Positions 9,238-17,165 of a DNA stretch of 64,000 nt are shown piece after piece. Origin of the DNA: Microbacterium sp. SLBN-154 (GTDB lineage: Bacteria > Actinomycetota > Actinomycetes > Actinomycetales > Microbacteriaceae); the NCBI RefSeq assembly GCF_006715565.1, contig NZ_VFNL01000001.1, positions 2,418,001-2,482,000 on the forward strand, in the 5' to 3' direction. The notes under the pieces were generated by a model. The model did no database searches. It worked only from the letters and a program-made list of their open reading frames with translations, and was not told the origin of the DNA. Position numbers and translations under genes: made by a program. Within the stretch, counting starts at the first letter, position 1. Every line of letters starts with the position of its first letter.

Positions 9238-9606
9238 TGGTGGAGATGGGGGGAATCGAACCCCCGTCCATCGCTGGGATACTGCGTCTTCTCCGGGCGC
9301 AGTCTGTGCAGACGTTCTGCTCGGCCCCGACCTTTGTCACAGACACCTAAGTCGACAGGCCCAGCCTGGGAAGAGTCCCGCGTGACGTCCAGGCGCCGTC
9401 ACGCAGCAAGTCCCCTAGATGACGCCAGAATCCGTAGCGGGAACACCTACGGTCTGACGGAGTTCAGGCTCGCTTAGGCAGCGAGGGCGAACTCAGTGCG
9501 CTTAGGTTCGGCACTTATTGGTTCGCAGAGATCGTTAACGAGATAACTCTGCATCCTCGGCCCGCTTCCCGCAGATTCACAGGCGATGTCGAAACCGATC
9601 ATCCCC
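9238..9606 (-). ncRNA. ssrA: Transfer-messenger RNA (tmRNA, ssrA)
   Basis: 369 nt. The 5' end GGGGATGATCGGTTTCGACA and the 3' end with a T-arm GGTTCGATTCC and encoded ACCA form the tRNA-like domain. The acceptor pairs GGGGAUG with CAUCUCC over 7 bp. The internal open frame, read on the minus strand at 9512-9474, is GCC-GAA-CCT-AAG-CGC-ACT-GAG-TTC-GCC-CTC-GCT-GCC-TAA. It encodes the tag AEPKRTEFALAA with the expected ALAA degron. With SmpB (encoded at 13444-13920) it frees stalled ribosomes and marks the nascent chain for proteolysis. Short reading frames crossing this stretch are not genes. Confidence 0.97.
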
Positions 9607-9649
9607 ATGCACCCTCGAGAGGGAGCCGCTGTCACACTGTGGAATTGCC

Positions 9650-9665
9650 ATCCTCGGCCGAGGAT
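9650..9665. promoter_or_regulatory. 16-bp perfect palindrome upstream of ssrA
   Basis: ATCCTCGGCCGAGGAT is self-complementary and lies 44-59 bp upstream of the tmRNA 5' end, where a promoter -35 or operator would fall. It could be a repressor or activator site for ssrA. It could also be a short hairpin ending the anti-sigma transcript coming from the right, since that gene stops at 9763. No clear -10 or -35 hexamers could be read in 9607-9650. The function is not established. Confidence 0.35.
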
Positions 9666-9762
9666 CGACCGAGCACATCAGAATACAACGGATGCCGACG
9701 CCACGCCATTCCGCGAGGATGGCGACGCACCGGGTGCCTCTTCCCGGCGCGTCGCCACCACG

Positions 9763-10569
9763 TCAGGCGAAGTCCAGCGCTCCGCGCACGATCGAGTCGC
9801 CGGAGTGGGTCGGATCGCCGTCGACCGGCTCGTCGGAGACATCCACGAGCACGTACTCGCGAAGGTCGATGTTGTCGGGAACCACGAACTCACCGGTCTG
9901 CCCTTCGAGCATGCCGAGACTGATGATCTCGGTCGCATCCTCGGTGATCAGCCACACTTCGCGATTGCTGTCGGGATCGACATCAGCGTCCAGGGTCACT
10001 TCGATGACCGTCTCGTCTCCGCGTTCGACCACCACCGCGGAGCCCTCGGCGCCGGGGTGATCAGGGAAGGCGGCGAGCTCGGCAGAGGCCAGCTCCACAA
10101 CCGTCGCCTGCCGTGTCAGAGCCCATCCCCCCACCGCGACGCCCAGGACCGCCACGCTGGCGGCCAGCACGAAAAGCCCGCGGATGAGCCCGCTGCGCCG
10201 ACGACGCGGTGCGGATGCCCCGCTGGCTCCGCCACGTGGGGGTACCGCTTCCGAAGCCCCGGGGTCCATGAGGACGGTTTCGACACGGGGGTCGATCTCG
10301 GAAGTGGCTGCCGCGTCGGAGATCGCCGCCGGAGCCGAGAACCCCAGTTCCTCTGAGATCCGTGACCAGACGCGCTCGGGCGGGGCTTCGAGGTCTTCGA
10401 GCAGGACGGTGGAGCGCCCGGCCACCACCGTGCGCGTCAGAGCGGACAGCTCCACCGCGCAGCGAGGGCAGGTGCTGAGGTGATCCTGTTCTGCGGGGGT
10501 CGCCACCGGTTCCCCGATCGCAAGGAGCGTCAGGACTTCGGGATCGAGATGCGACTCAAGATGCGGCAT
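9763..10569 (-). CDS. RskA-type anti-sigma factor
   Basis: 268 aa. The N-terminal cytoplasmic zinc-binding anti-sigma domain has His30-x3-Cys34-x2-Cys37. A basic linker (about 118-126, rich in Arg) leads into one transmembrane helix (about 128-151). The C-terminal extracellular domain (about 155-265) contains VWLITEDA and an Asp/Glu-rich beta pattern typical of RskA family proteins, which sequester their ECF sigma factor at the membrane until proteolysed. The start overlaps the sigma gene by 14 bp, so the two are translationally coupled. It is the last gene of the minus-strand operon from 12626. The extracytoplasmic signal is unknown. Confidence 0.92.
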   Translation of the reverse strand: MPHLESHLDPEVLTLLAIGEPVATPAEQDHLSTCPRCAVELSALTRTVVAGRSTVLLEDLEAPPERVWSRISEELGFSAPAAISDAAATSEIDPRVETVLMDPGASEAVPPRGGASGASAPRRRRSGLIRGLFVLAASVAVLGVAVGGWALTRQATVVELASAELAAFPDHPGAEGSAVVVERGDETVIEVTLDADVDPDSNREVWLITEDATEIISLGMLEGQTGEFVVPDNIDLREYVLVDVSDEPVDGDPTHSGDSIVRGALDFA

Positions 10570-11146
10570 GGCTCACCTCCAATCGGGATCGCAGACGGGT
10601 AAGGCTTCGGCGGATATGGCTTTTGACGGTGCCCAGCGGCATGTCCAGGCGGGAGGCGATCTGCTGATGCGTCAGGTCGTCGTAGAAGGCCAGCTTGACC
10701 ACCTCTTGGGCGTCGGGCTCCAAGCGGCTGATCTCGTCGGCGAGAAGAATGGTATCGCCGATGTCGACCTCCGGGGCGTCACGACCCATGGGTTCGGCGT
10801 ACCTCTCCAACTCTCGTTGCAGAGCGCCGATGCGTGCACGCGCTTCGTGGGTGTCGGCGATCCGGCGGCGGGCGATGGCGATCAGCCAGGTCGACACACG
10901 AGCTTTCGCGGGGTCGAAGCTCGCCCGGGAACCCCACGCCGAGACGAACGTCTTCTGGGTGACGTCTTCGGCGTCGCTGCGATCTCCGAGGGAACGCAGG
11001 GCCAGGGTGAAGACGACCGGCGACCACCGCCGGTAGATCTCCTCCAGGGCCCGTTCGTCTCCGTCTCGAAACCGCTCACCGACCCCTTCGTCAGCCGCTC
11101 CCGGCGGTGATACCGCCGAATTGTCGATGCTCATGGTGGCGCTCAC
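10556..11146 (-). CDS. ECF RNA polymerase sigma factor (SigK-like)
   Basis: 196 aa. Sigma region 2 (about 25-95) includes DRSDAEDVTQKTFVSAW and STWLIAIARRRIAD. Region 4 (about 130-190) includes the helix-turn-helix THQQIASRLDMPLGTVKSHI. No region 3 is present, as expected for group 4 sigma factors. Its start overlaps the sortase stop by four bases (ATGA) and its end overlaps the anti-sigma start, so the three proteins are made together. The anti-sigma partner is RskA-like, which points to the SigK/SigL class. It likely drives its own operon beginning at the DUF4397 gene. Confidence 0.93.
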   Translation of the reverse strand: MSATMSIDNSAVSPPGAADEGVGERFRDGDERALEEIYRRWSPVVFTLALRSLGDRSDAEDVTQKTFVSAWGSRASFDPAKARVSTWLIAIARRRIADTHEARARIGALQRELERYAEPMGRDAPEVDIGDTILLADEISRLEPDAQEVVKLAFYDDLTHQQIASRLDMPLGTVKSHIRRSLTRLRSRLEVSHAAS

Positions 11147-11784
11147 TCCTGTACGGGGGTGGCGAGGGCCACCACGTTGTCCTCGTAGCGGCCGATCGAT
11201 GCATCGAACGCGCCACCGCAGGTGATGAGCACCAGCATGGGGGAACCGGACCGGGCGAACAAGTCATCGACAGGAAGGTCAGCCTTCTTGTAGTAGGTGA
11301 CCGAGTCCAGACGGTAGCGGGTGAGGTTCCCGGTGTCATCGGTCACCTCGATGAGCGTTCCCTGCGCCAGATCCCGGATGCGGCTGAAGGGGCCGATTCC
11401 GTATCCCGGCATGTCCACGTGGGCGGAGATGACCGCGCGACCCTCCGGGGACTGAGGACCCGGACCGAAGCGATACCACCCCGCCACCGCCGGGTCTTCC
11501 GGCAGTTCCATCGCCTGGTTGGCGTCGACGCCGACCGGGATCACCGGAACATCGATCCCCGCATCGGCCACCGACACCCGAACCGGTGCAGGTACGACCG
11601 CGGCCGGCGCCGGCGTGGCCGGTGCGACGGGGATCTCGACCGACGGAGCCGGCGGTTGCGCTGAGATCTGAGGAGCGGGAAGCGTGGTGGCCGGCTGCGG
11701 CGCCGATTCGGCCGGGGTGCCGCAGCCGGTGAGGGCGAGGACGAGCAGTGCCACCAGGGGAACTGCCCGCCTCGCCCTCATCAT
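11143..11784 (-). CDS. Class F sortase with a lipoprotein signal
   Basis: 213 aa from the second in-frame ATG region; the upstream frame is Arg-rich and looks non-coding, and GAGG/AAGG precede this ATG. The N-terminus MMRARRAVPLVALLVLALTG ends in a lipobox Leu-Thr-Gly-Cys21. A Pro/Ala-rich linker (about 25-68) leads to a sortase beta-barrel with His122 (SAHVD), Cys189 (LITCGG) and Arg199 (GRYEDN). These are the three catalytic residues of the family. Class F sortases of actinobacteria transpeptidate or trim surface proteins, but their substrates are poorly known. The DUF4397 protein just upstream in the operon is the natural candidate substrate (inference). Confidence 0.88.
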   Translation of the reverse strand: MMRARRAVPLVALLVLALTGCGTPAESAPQPATTLPAPQISAQPPAPSVEIPVAPATPAPAAVVPAPVRVSVADAGIDVPVIPVGVDANQAMELPEDPAVAGWYRFGPGPQSPEGRAVISAHVDMPGYGIGPFSRIRDLAQGTLIEVTDDTGNLTRYRLDSVTYYKKADLPVDDLFARSGSPMLVLITCGGAFDASIGRYEDNVVALATPVQE

Positions 11785-11801
11785 CCTTCTATCCTCGCCG
11801 A

Positions 11802-12626
11802 TCAGCGTCCGCTGCGGGCGCGGACGGCGACGACGGTACCACCGGCGACGCCGAAGGCGACCAGCAGGCCGGCGGCAAGCCACGCACCCTGCACGAGCGT
11901 GTCCTGCGCAGCCAGCTGTCCACCGGCACCCGACGGGACGCCGCCCGAGGGGCCGCCGTGCAGACCGTCGATGGTCTGCACCGCGAGAGCGAGGTTGCCG
12001 GCCTCAGCCGAACCCCACGCGTAGACGATGGTCAGCGTACCCTCGGCGACGTTGACGTCTGCCGGGCCGATGACCGGATCGGTGGTACCCGCCAGCGCGA
12101 CCGCAGCCGACACGGTGCCAGCCGGGAGGTTGAGAGTGGCCTCGTTCGGGTTCGTCAGGTCCTCGACGACGGGGGAGCCACCGGCGAGGATGTCGACGGC
12201 GGGTGCCGCGGCGACGTGGCGGACCGTCAGACGGCCCTCTCCCGCAGCGGTCTGCGCGGTGTCGTTGACGAACGCGTTGAGGGCGGGCTCGCCGGCCTCG
12301 TTGAGGTTGGCGGTGGCGGTGTAGTTCACGCCGGCGTCCAGCGTCACGGAGGCCTCGAGGATCGCGGCGCTCGCGTCCGCCGCGTCGGTCGCCGTCAGGG
12401 CGATGTCGTACGCGCCGGCGGGCAGGGCCAGCGGGCCGGCGAGGTCACCGGGCTGGAAGTCGTCGAGGGTCAGATCGCCGTTGACGTAGACGTCGACGGG
12501 GGTGTCGGGGATGCCGTGCAGCACCGAAAGCTGAGCCTCGCCGCTCGTGCTTGCGTTCGCGGGAAGGGCGAGGCCCAGTGCCGCGACAACGCCGACCGTG
12601 AGGCCGGCAACCATGGTCTTGCGCAT
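11802..12626 (-). CDS. Secreted DUF4397 domain protein with C-terminal membrane anchor
   Basis: 274 aa. The start ATG at 12626 has a perfect AGGAGGA site upstream and opens a signal peptide ending LALPANA-S (residue 25). Two related halves (LSVLHGIPDTPVDVYVNG near 33 and LTVRHVAAAPAVDILAGG near 130) make up the DUF4397 beta-sandwich. A Gly/Pro/Ser linker, a hydrophobic helix (about 247-268) and a basic tail RARSGR follow, so it is anchored at the outer membrane face. The order linker, LAAQDT, helix, Arg tail resembles a cell-wall sorting signal without a true LPXTG. It begins the operon with the sortase and sigma pair. DUF4397 function is unknown. Confidence 0.87.
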   Translation of the reverse strand: MRKTMVAGLTVGVVAALGLALPANASTSGEAQLSVLHGIPDTPVDVYVNGDLTLDDFQPGDLAGPLALPAGAYDIALTATDAADASAAILEASVTLDAGVNYTATANLNEAGEPALNAFVNDTAQTAAGEGRLTVRHVAAAPAVDILAGGSPVVEDLTNPNEATLNLPAGTVSAAVALAGTTDPVIGPADVNVAEGTLTIVYAWGSAEAGNLALAVQTIDGLHGGPSGGVPSGAGGQLAAQDTLVQGAWLAAGLLVAFGVAGGTVVAVRARSGR

Positions 12627-12671
12627 GAAGATCCTCCTGGATGTGTGGCAGTGAGGTTCACCGCCTTTCAT

Positions 12672-12706
12672 GAAGTACTTCCCGGCGCCACCGTCATTTG
12701 GATGCA
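12672..12706 (-). promoter_or_regulatory. Candidate ECF-type promoter for the DUF4397-sortase-sigma operon
   Basis: On the minus strand CATCC lies at 12704-12700 and AGTAC about 21 bases later, some 50 bp before the DUF4397 start codon. SigK-class promoters in actinobacteria use a CATCC-like -35 element, which suits the SigK-like factor encoded in this operon. The -10 element and spacing are not certain. The region is shared with the divergent SIMPL gene that starts at 12750. Confidence 0.3.
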
Positions 12707-12749
12707 GCAGCATGAGATTTTTCTGGATCGGCGTCGTAGAGTCGCCCTC

Positions 12750-13418
12750 ATGAGTGAGGTCGTTGTGACGGTGCACGGGGAACACGTGGCTCGGGTGGCC
12801 CCTGAGGAGGCCGTGGCAACCCTCGTGGTCCGCGCCGAGGGCGCGGCCCGTGACGGGGTGGTGGCCGACGTCTCCGCCTGGAGCGCGCCGCTGCGCGACG
12901 AGCTCGAGTCCGCGCACGCCGAGGGGCGTGTCGCGCAGTGGTCCAGCGACAGTGTGTCGGTGTGGTCGGAGCGACCGTGGAATGCCGAGGGCAAGCGGCT
13001 GGCACCCATCTTCCACGCCACGGTGAACCTGTCGGCGACCTTCACCGATTTCGACGCCCTGTCCGCGTGGGCGAGCGAGGTCATCGAACGCGACGGTGTG
13101 CAGTTCACCGGGGTCGACTGGCGGCTGTCCCCTCTGACGCGGGCCGCTCTGGAGCGCTCGGTCGCCGCTGAGGCGGTGACCGTCGCCGTGGAGCGCGCGA
13201 CGGCCTATGCCCGCGCGCTCGGACTGTCGGATGTCACCGCCGTCGAGATCGCGGATGCCGGGATGCTGACCGATGATCGTGGCGCGCGCGGTGAGTCGAT
13301 GCGTCCTCTGATGGCGCGCGCGGCGTTCGCCGGTGATGCGGGTGCTGCCGAGATCCGGCTTCAGCCCGCCGATGTCGTCGTCAGCGCCACTGTCGACGCC
13401 CGCTTCGTCGCCCGTTGA
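12750..13418 (+). CDS. SIMPL (DUF541) domain protein
   Basis: 222 aa, no signal peptide or membrane segment. It opens with the strand MSEVVVTVHGEHVARVAPEEA, which matches the SIMPL/DUF541 start where an oscillin-like beta strand is followed by a Pro-Glu-Glu helix. Alternating beta strands and helices continue to the end (VERATAYARALGLSDVTAVEIAD is the usual second helix-strand unit). SIMPL proteins are oligomeric and of unclear role; some are periplasmic, but this one appears cytoplasmic. It is divergent from the DUF4397 operon and shares 123 bp of upstream DNA with it. The preceding sequence has no strong ribosome site, so the start rests on the conserved first strand. Confidence 0.82.
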   Translation: MSEVVVTVHGEHVARVAPEEAVATLVVRAEGAARDGVVADVSAWSAPLRDELESAHAEGRVAQWSSDSVSVWSERPWNAEGKRLAPIFHATVNLSATFTDFDALSAWASEVIERDGVQFTGVDWRLSPLTRAALERSVAAEAVTVAVERATAYARALGLSDVTAVEIADAGMLTDDRGARGESMRPLMARAAFAGDAGAAEIRLQPADVVVSATVDARFVAR

Positions 13419-13443
13419 CTGCGGGCGTCAGCCTGGTGGCTTC

Positions 13444-13920
13444 TCAGTCACCGAGACGATTGCGCGTGCGCATCGCCCGCTCCGCCTCGCGGCGGTCCTG
13501 ACGCTCGCGCAGGGTCTGCCGCTTGTCGAATTCGCGCTTGCCCTTTGCCACGGCGATCTCGACCTTGGCGCGACCGTCAGAGAAGTACAGGCGCAGAGGG
13601 ACGAGCGTGTACCCGCCTGCCGAGACGGCGTGCGAGAGCTTGACGATCTCGTCCTTGTGCAGCAGGAGCTTCCGCGTGCGCTTGGCGGCGTGATTGGTCC
13701 AGTGACCCTGCGAGTACTCGGGGATGTGGACGGCGTCGAGGAAGGCCTCCCCGCCGTCGATGTAGGCGTAACCGTCGGTGAGGTTCGCGCGTCCCTGACG
13801 CAGCGACTTCACCTCGGTGCCGGTGAGGACCAGTCCTGCCTCGTACGTCTTGTCGATGAGGTAGTCGTGGCGCGCGCGACGATTCGTCGCGATGACCTTC
13901 TCACCGCGTTCGCGTGCCAT
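13444..13920 (-). CDS. smpB: SsrA-binding protein SmpB
   Basis: 158 aa, standard length. The oligonucleotide-binding barrel holds [39 protein letters not shown] and a [11 protein letters not shown] stretch. The C-terminal basic tail ([19 protein letters not shown]) reaches into the ribosomal mRNA channel in known SmpB structures. It binds tmRNA and delivers it to stalled ribosomes. The cognate ssrA lies about 3.8 kb downstream on the same strand. It follows ftsX by 80 bp, the usual actinobacterial prfB-ftsE-ftsX-smpB order. Confidence 0.97.
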   Translation of the reverse strand: MARERGEKVIATNRRARHDYLIDKTYEAGLVLTGTEVKSLRQGRANLTDGYAYIDGGEAFLDAVHIPEYSQGHWTNHAAKRTRKLLLHKDEIVKLSHAVSAGGYTLVPLRLYFSDGRAKVEIAVAKGKREFDKRQTLRERQDRREAERAMRTRNRLGD

Positions 13921-14000
13921 GCCTGCATCCTCCTTCTGGGCCGCGCAGACGCATCCGGTCGTTCGGATCGCGCACGGCAGCCCGCCAGTCTAGCAAGCGG

Positions 14001-14915
14001 TCAGGTCCGCAGCCACCGGCGGATGGCGAAGCTCGCCGAGAGCGCGGCGAGGACCACGCCGATGGCGACGATCACGGGGATCACGACGGCGACGTCGCCG
14101 CCGTCGACCCACGTGGTGACGAACTGCACGCGTCCGCGGAGCTCTTCGACGCCGAAATGCAATCCCAGCACGACTGTGACGCTCGCCAGGATCGAGCCGA
14201 TGAGGGCGGCGAAGACACCCTCCAGGACGAACGGGGTCTGGATGAAGCGGTTGGATGCACCGACCATGCGCATGATGCCGAGCTCGCGCCGCCGGGCGAA
14301 GGCCGACAGCCGGATCGTGGTGGCGATGAGGAGGACCGCGGCGATGAGCATCAGCCCCGCGATCCCCACCGCGATGTAGGTCGCGACGGTCAACGCCGAG
14401 AAGAGCGGATCGAGGTACTGCAGCTGATCCTCCACGACCTCGACGCCCTCCATGCCCTGGAACGCCTCGATGATGACGTCGGAGCGGCGATGGTCGACGA
14501 GGTTGATCCGGAAGGTTTCGTTCAGCTGATCGGGGGTGATGACGCTCGCGTAGTCCTCGCCGAGCAGGTCGATGACGTTCGCGTAGGCCTCGTCGCGATT
14601 CTCGAAGCGCACCGCATCGATGAGGGGAGCGATCGCCGGACTGTCCAGTTGCGTCTGAACCGCGGCGATCTGCTCGGGCGTCGCGACACCGCCCGCACAG
14701 GTGCCCTCCTGCGTCGAGACCGAGGTGCACATGCTGATCGCGACCTGCGCCCGGTCGGCCCAGAAGTTCTCCATCTTGCCGATCTGCATCTGCATGAGAA
14801 TCGCCGCGCCGACGAAGGTGAGCGAGACGAACGTGACGAGCACCACCGAGATGACCATCGACGCGTTCCGGCGAAGACCCGTGAAGGCCTCGGCCAAGAC
14901 CAGACCGACCCTCAC
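14001..14915 (-). CDS. ftsX: Cell division protein FtsX
   Basis: 304 aa. One membrane helix near 22-45 is followed by a large extracellular loop (about 46-170) with two cysteines (MCTSVSTQEGTCAGG) that probably form a disulfide. Three helices at about 178-200, 222-246 and 276-298 follow, the standard FtsX topology. FtsEX is an ABC-type complex that couples divisome signals to peptidoglycan hydrolases such as RipC in actinobacteria. The GTG start overlaps the ftsE stop by four bases (GTGA). The IRLSAFARRRELGIMRMVGAS segment is the cytoplasmic loop expected to contact FtsE. Confidence 0.96.
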   Translation of the reverse strand: MRVGLVLAEAFTGLRRNASMVISVVLVTFVSLTFVGAAILMQMQIGKMENFWADRAQVAISMCTSVSTQEGTCAGGVATPEQIAAVQTQLDSPAIAPLIDAVRFENRDEAYANVIDLLGEDYASVITPDQLNETFRINLVDHRRSDVIIEAFQGMEGVEVVEDQLQYLDPLFSALTVATYIAVGIAGLMLIAAVLLIATTIRLSAFARRRELGIMRMVGASNRFIQTPFVLEGVFAALIGSILASVTVVLGLHFGVEELRGRVQFVTTWVDGGDVAVVIPVIVAIGVVLAALSASFAIRRWLRT

Positions 14916-15967
14916 GAGGTCGGTCCGACTTCGTCGTCCCGGTCGCGTCGACCGAGTCCGAGGCGATCGGCGACGCCGAGCTCGGCGACCTCGACTTCGG
15001 GGATGTCCTGCACCGGCACCGGCTGCGTCTGCGGCCGCGTGATGCCGTGTGGCGATGGCGCCGGGGCGTGGTCCGGCTTCTCTGCCTGCGCGCGGGCCGC
15101 AACCGTCTCGGGCTCAGGAGCCGGCGCCCGCGTTTCGCCTGCCCATGGTGGTGCCTCGGCCTCGGTCGGGAGGCTCGTGCCGGCCATCGCTGCGGCCTCG
15201 CGCTGGAGTTCGAGCACAGCCGTGAGGGCGGCGACGGCGGCGGCGCCCCGCTCGGGCTCGGGAGCGAGACTCGGAATCGCCGAGGTGTCGCCGTACCCGC
15301 CGTGACGTTCGTCGCGCACCATCTCGCCGTTCTTCAGTTCGATCACCCGTCGCTTCATCTGGTCGACGAACCCCGCCTCGTGGGTGGCCATGACCACGGT
15401 GGTGCCGTTGGCGTTGATGCGGGCGAGCAGCTGCATGATGTCCACGGAGGTGGCGGGGTCGAGGTTTCCGGTGGGCTCGTCGGCGAGGAGGACCTGCGGG
15501 CGATTGGCCAGTGCCCGCGCGATCGCCACCCGCTGCTGCTCACCGCCGGAGAGTTCGTGCGGGAACCGCTTCTCTTTGCCGGCGAGCCCGACGAGCGCGA
15601 GCACCTCGGGAACCGCCTGCTGGATGAAGGCGCGGGACGACCCGATCACCTGGAGGGTGAACGCCACGTTCTGGAACACCGTCTTGGACGGCAGCAGCCG
15701 GAAGTCCTGGAACACCGCTCCGATGTGGCGACGGAAGTAGGGGACCTTGCGGTTGGAGAGCGTGCGCACATCGCGGCCGAGCACGACCACCCGACCATCG
15801 CTCGGCACGTCTTCGCGCAGGATGAGCCGGAGGCACGAGGACTTGCCCGAGCCGGATGCGCCGACGAGGAAGACGAACTCACCGCGGAGCACCTCGAAGT
15901 CGACCTTGTTCAGGGCAGGGCGGGAGGTGCCGCGATAGTGCTTCGTGACGTTCTCGAACCGGATCAT
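14912..15967 (-). CDS. ftsE: Cell division ATP-binding protein FtsE with long C-terminal extension
   Basis: 351 aa, against about 225-230 for ordinary FtsE. Residues 1-225 are a full ABC ATPase. It has Walker A (GASGSGKSS, about 36-44), a Q-loop ([11 protein letters not shown]), the signature [14 protein letters not shown], Walker B ([12 protein letters not shown]) and the switch His in MATHEAGF. Residues from about 230 to 351 are Pro/Ala/Glu-rich low complexity with no fold I recognise. FtsE powers FtsX at the septum. It is the first gene of ftsE-ftsX-smpB, starting about 65 bp after prfB ends. The extension is cytoplasmic and could be a docking tail. Confidence 0.95.
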   Translation of the reverse strand: MIRFENVTKHYRGTSRPALNKVDFEVLRGEFVFLVGASGSGKSSCLRLILREDVPSDGRVVVLGRDVRTLSNRKVPYFRRHIGAVFQDFRLLPSKTVFQNVAFTLQVIGSSRAFIQQAVPEVLALVGLAGKEKRFPHELSGGEQQRVAIARALANRPQVLLADEPTGNLDPATSVDIMQLLARINANGTTVVMATHEAGFVDQMKRRVIELKNGEMVRDERHGGYGDTSAIPSLAPEPERGAAAVAALTAVLELQREAAAMAGTSLPTEAEAPPWAGETRAPAPEPETVAARAQAEKPDHAPAPSPHGITRPQTQPVPVQDIPEVEVAELGVADRLGLGRRDRDDEVGPTS

Positions 15968-16032
15968 GGCGTGACGAGCCTAAGCGGCGGCACGCCGGAG
16001 GCGCCGAGCGACACCCGGCGCGGCGTCATCCG

Positions 16033-17145
16033 TCAGTCGTCGTCATCCTTGCGCTTGCGCCAGCGGATACCGGCGGCGATGAACCCGTCGATGTCACCGT
16101 CGAACACCGGCGCGGGGTTGCCGACCTCGTGGCCGGTGCGAAGGTCCTTCACCAGCTGCTGGCCGTACAGGAAGTACGAGCGCATCTGGTCGCCCCAGCT
16201 GGCGGTGATGGTTCCCGCGAGCTCCTTCTTCTTCGCCGCCTCCTCCTCGCGCTTGAGCAGCAGCAGGCGCGTCTGGAGCACGCGCATCGCCGCCGCGCGG
16301 TTCTGGATCTGCGACTTCTCGTTCTGCATCGACACGACGATGCCGGTGGGAAGGTGGGTGATGCGCACCGCCGAATCGGTGGTGTTCACCGACTGACCGC
16401 CCGGCCCCGAAGAGCGGAAGACGTCGACCCGGATGTCGCCCTCGGGGATGTCGACCTCGACGGCCTCCTCCATCACGGGGATCACCTCGACGGCGGCGAA
16501 GGAGGTCTGTCGCTTGTCGGCGGCACCGAACGGACTGATCCGCGCGAGGCGGTGGGTGCCGGCCTCGACCGACAGCGTGCCGTAGGCGTACGGCGCATCG
16601 ATCTCGAAGGTGGCGGACTTGATCCCGGCGCCCTCCGCGTAGGAGGTGTCCATGACCTTGACGGGATACTTGTGCCGCTCAGCCCACCGCAGGTACATGC
16701 GCATCAGCATCTCGGCGAAGTCCGTGGCGTCGTCGCCGCCCGCGCCGGAGCGGATCGTCACCACGGCGGAACGGTCGTCGTACTCACCGTCGAGGAGCGT
16801 CTGCACTTCGAGCTGTCCGATCACGTCTTCCAGCTCGGCGATCTCGTGACGGGCCTCTTCGGCGGAGTCTTCGTCTTCCATCTCGTTGGCGAGTTCGACG
16901 AGCACTTCGAGGTCGTCCAGCCGCTGCTCGATGTCGGTGATGCGCTTGAGCTCGCTCTGGCGGTGGCTGAGGGCGCTGGTGACCTTCTGCGCTTTGTCCA
17001 CGTCGTCCCAGAGGTCGGGGGCGCCGGCTTCCTCGCTGAGGCGCGCGATCTCGGACTCCAGGGCGTCGACGTCCACGACGGCCTTGATGTCGGAGAACGT
17101 GGACCGGAGGGCCTTGATGTCGTCGGACGGATCGAATTCGAGCAT
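16033..17145 (-). CDS. prfB: Peptide chain release factor 2
   Basis: 370 aa, full length. The stop-codon reading loop Ser-Pro-Phe (in [16 protein letters not shown]) and the catalytic Gly-Gly-Gln ([16 protein letters not shown]) are present. These identify RF2, which recognises UGA and UAA. The frame is continuous from [17 protein letters not shown], so the programmed +1 frameshift near codon 26 that autoregulates RF2 in many bacteria is absent here. Only 20 bp separate it from the divergent MFS gene, so promoters overlap. Confidence 0.96.
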   Translation of the reverse strand: MLEFDPSDDIKALRSTFSDIKAVVDVDALESEIARLSEEAGAPDLWDDVDKAQKVTSALSHRQSELKRITDIEQRLDDLEVLVELANEMEDEDSAEEARHEIAELEDVIGQLEVQTLLDGEYDDRSAVVTIRSGAGGDDATDFAEMLMRMYLRWAERHKYPVKVMDTSYAEGAGIKSATFEIDAPYAYGTLSVEAGTHRLARISPFGAADKRQTSFAAVEVIPVMEEAVEVDIPEGDIRVDVFRSSGPGGQSVNTTDSAVRITHLPTGIVVSMQNEKSQIQNRAAAMRVLQTRLLLLKREEEAAKKKELAGTITASWGDQMRSYFLYGQQLVKDLRTGHEVGNPAPVFDGDIDGFIAAGIRWRKRKDDDD

Positions 17146-17165
17146 GACAGTCCAGACTAACGTGG

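Noticed and set aside
9128..9385. Short plus-strand frames over the tmRNA
   Set aside because: The DNA is explained by tmRNA secondary structure and tag; the frames have no ribosome site.
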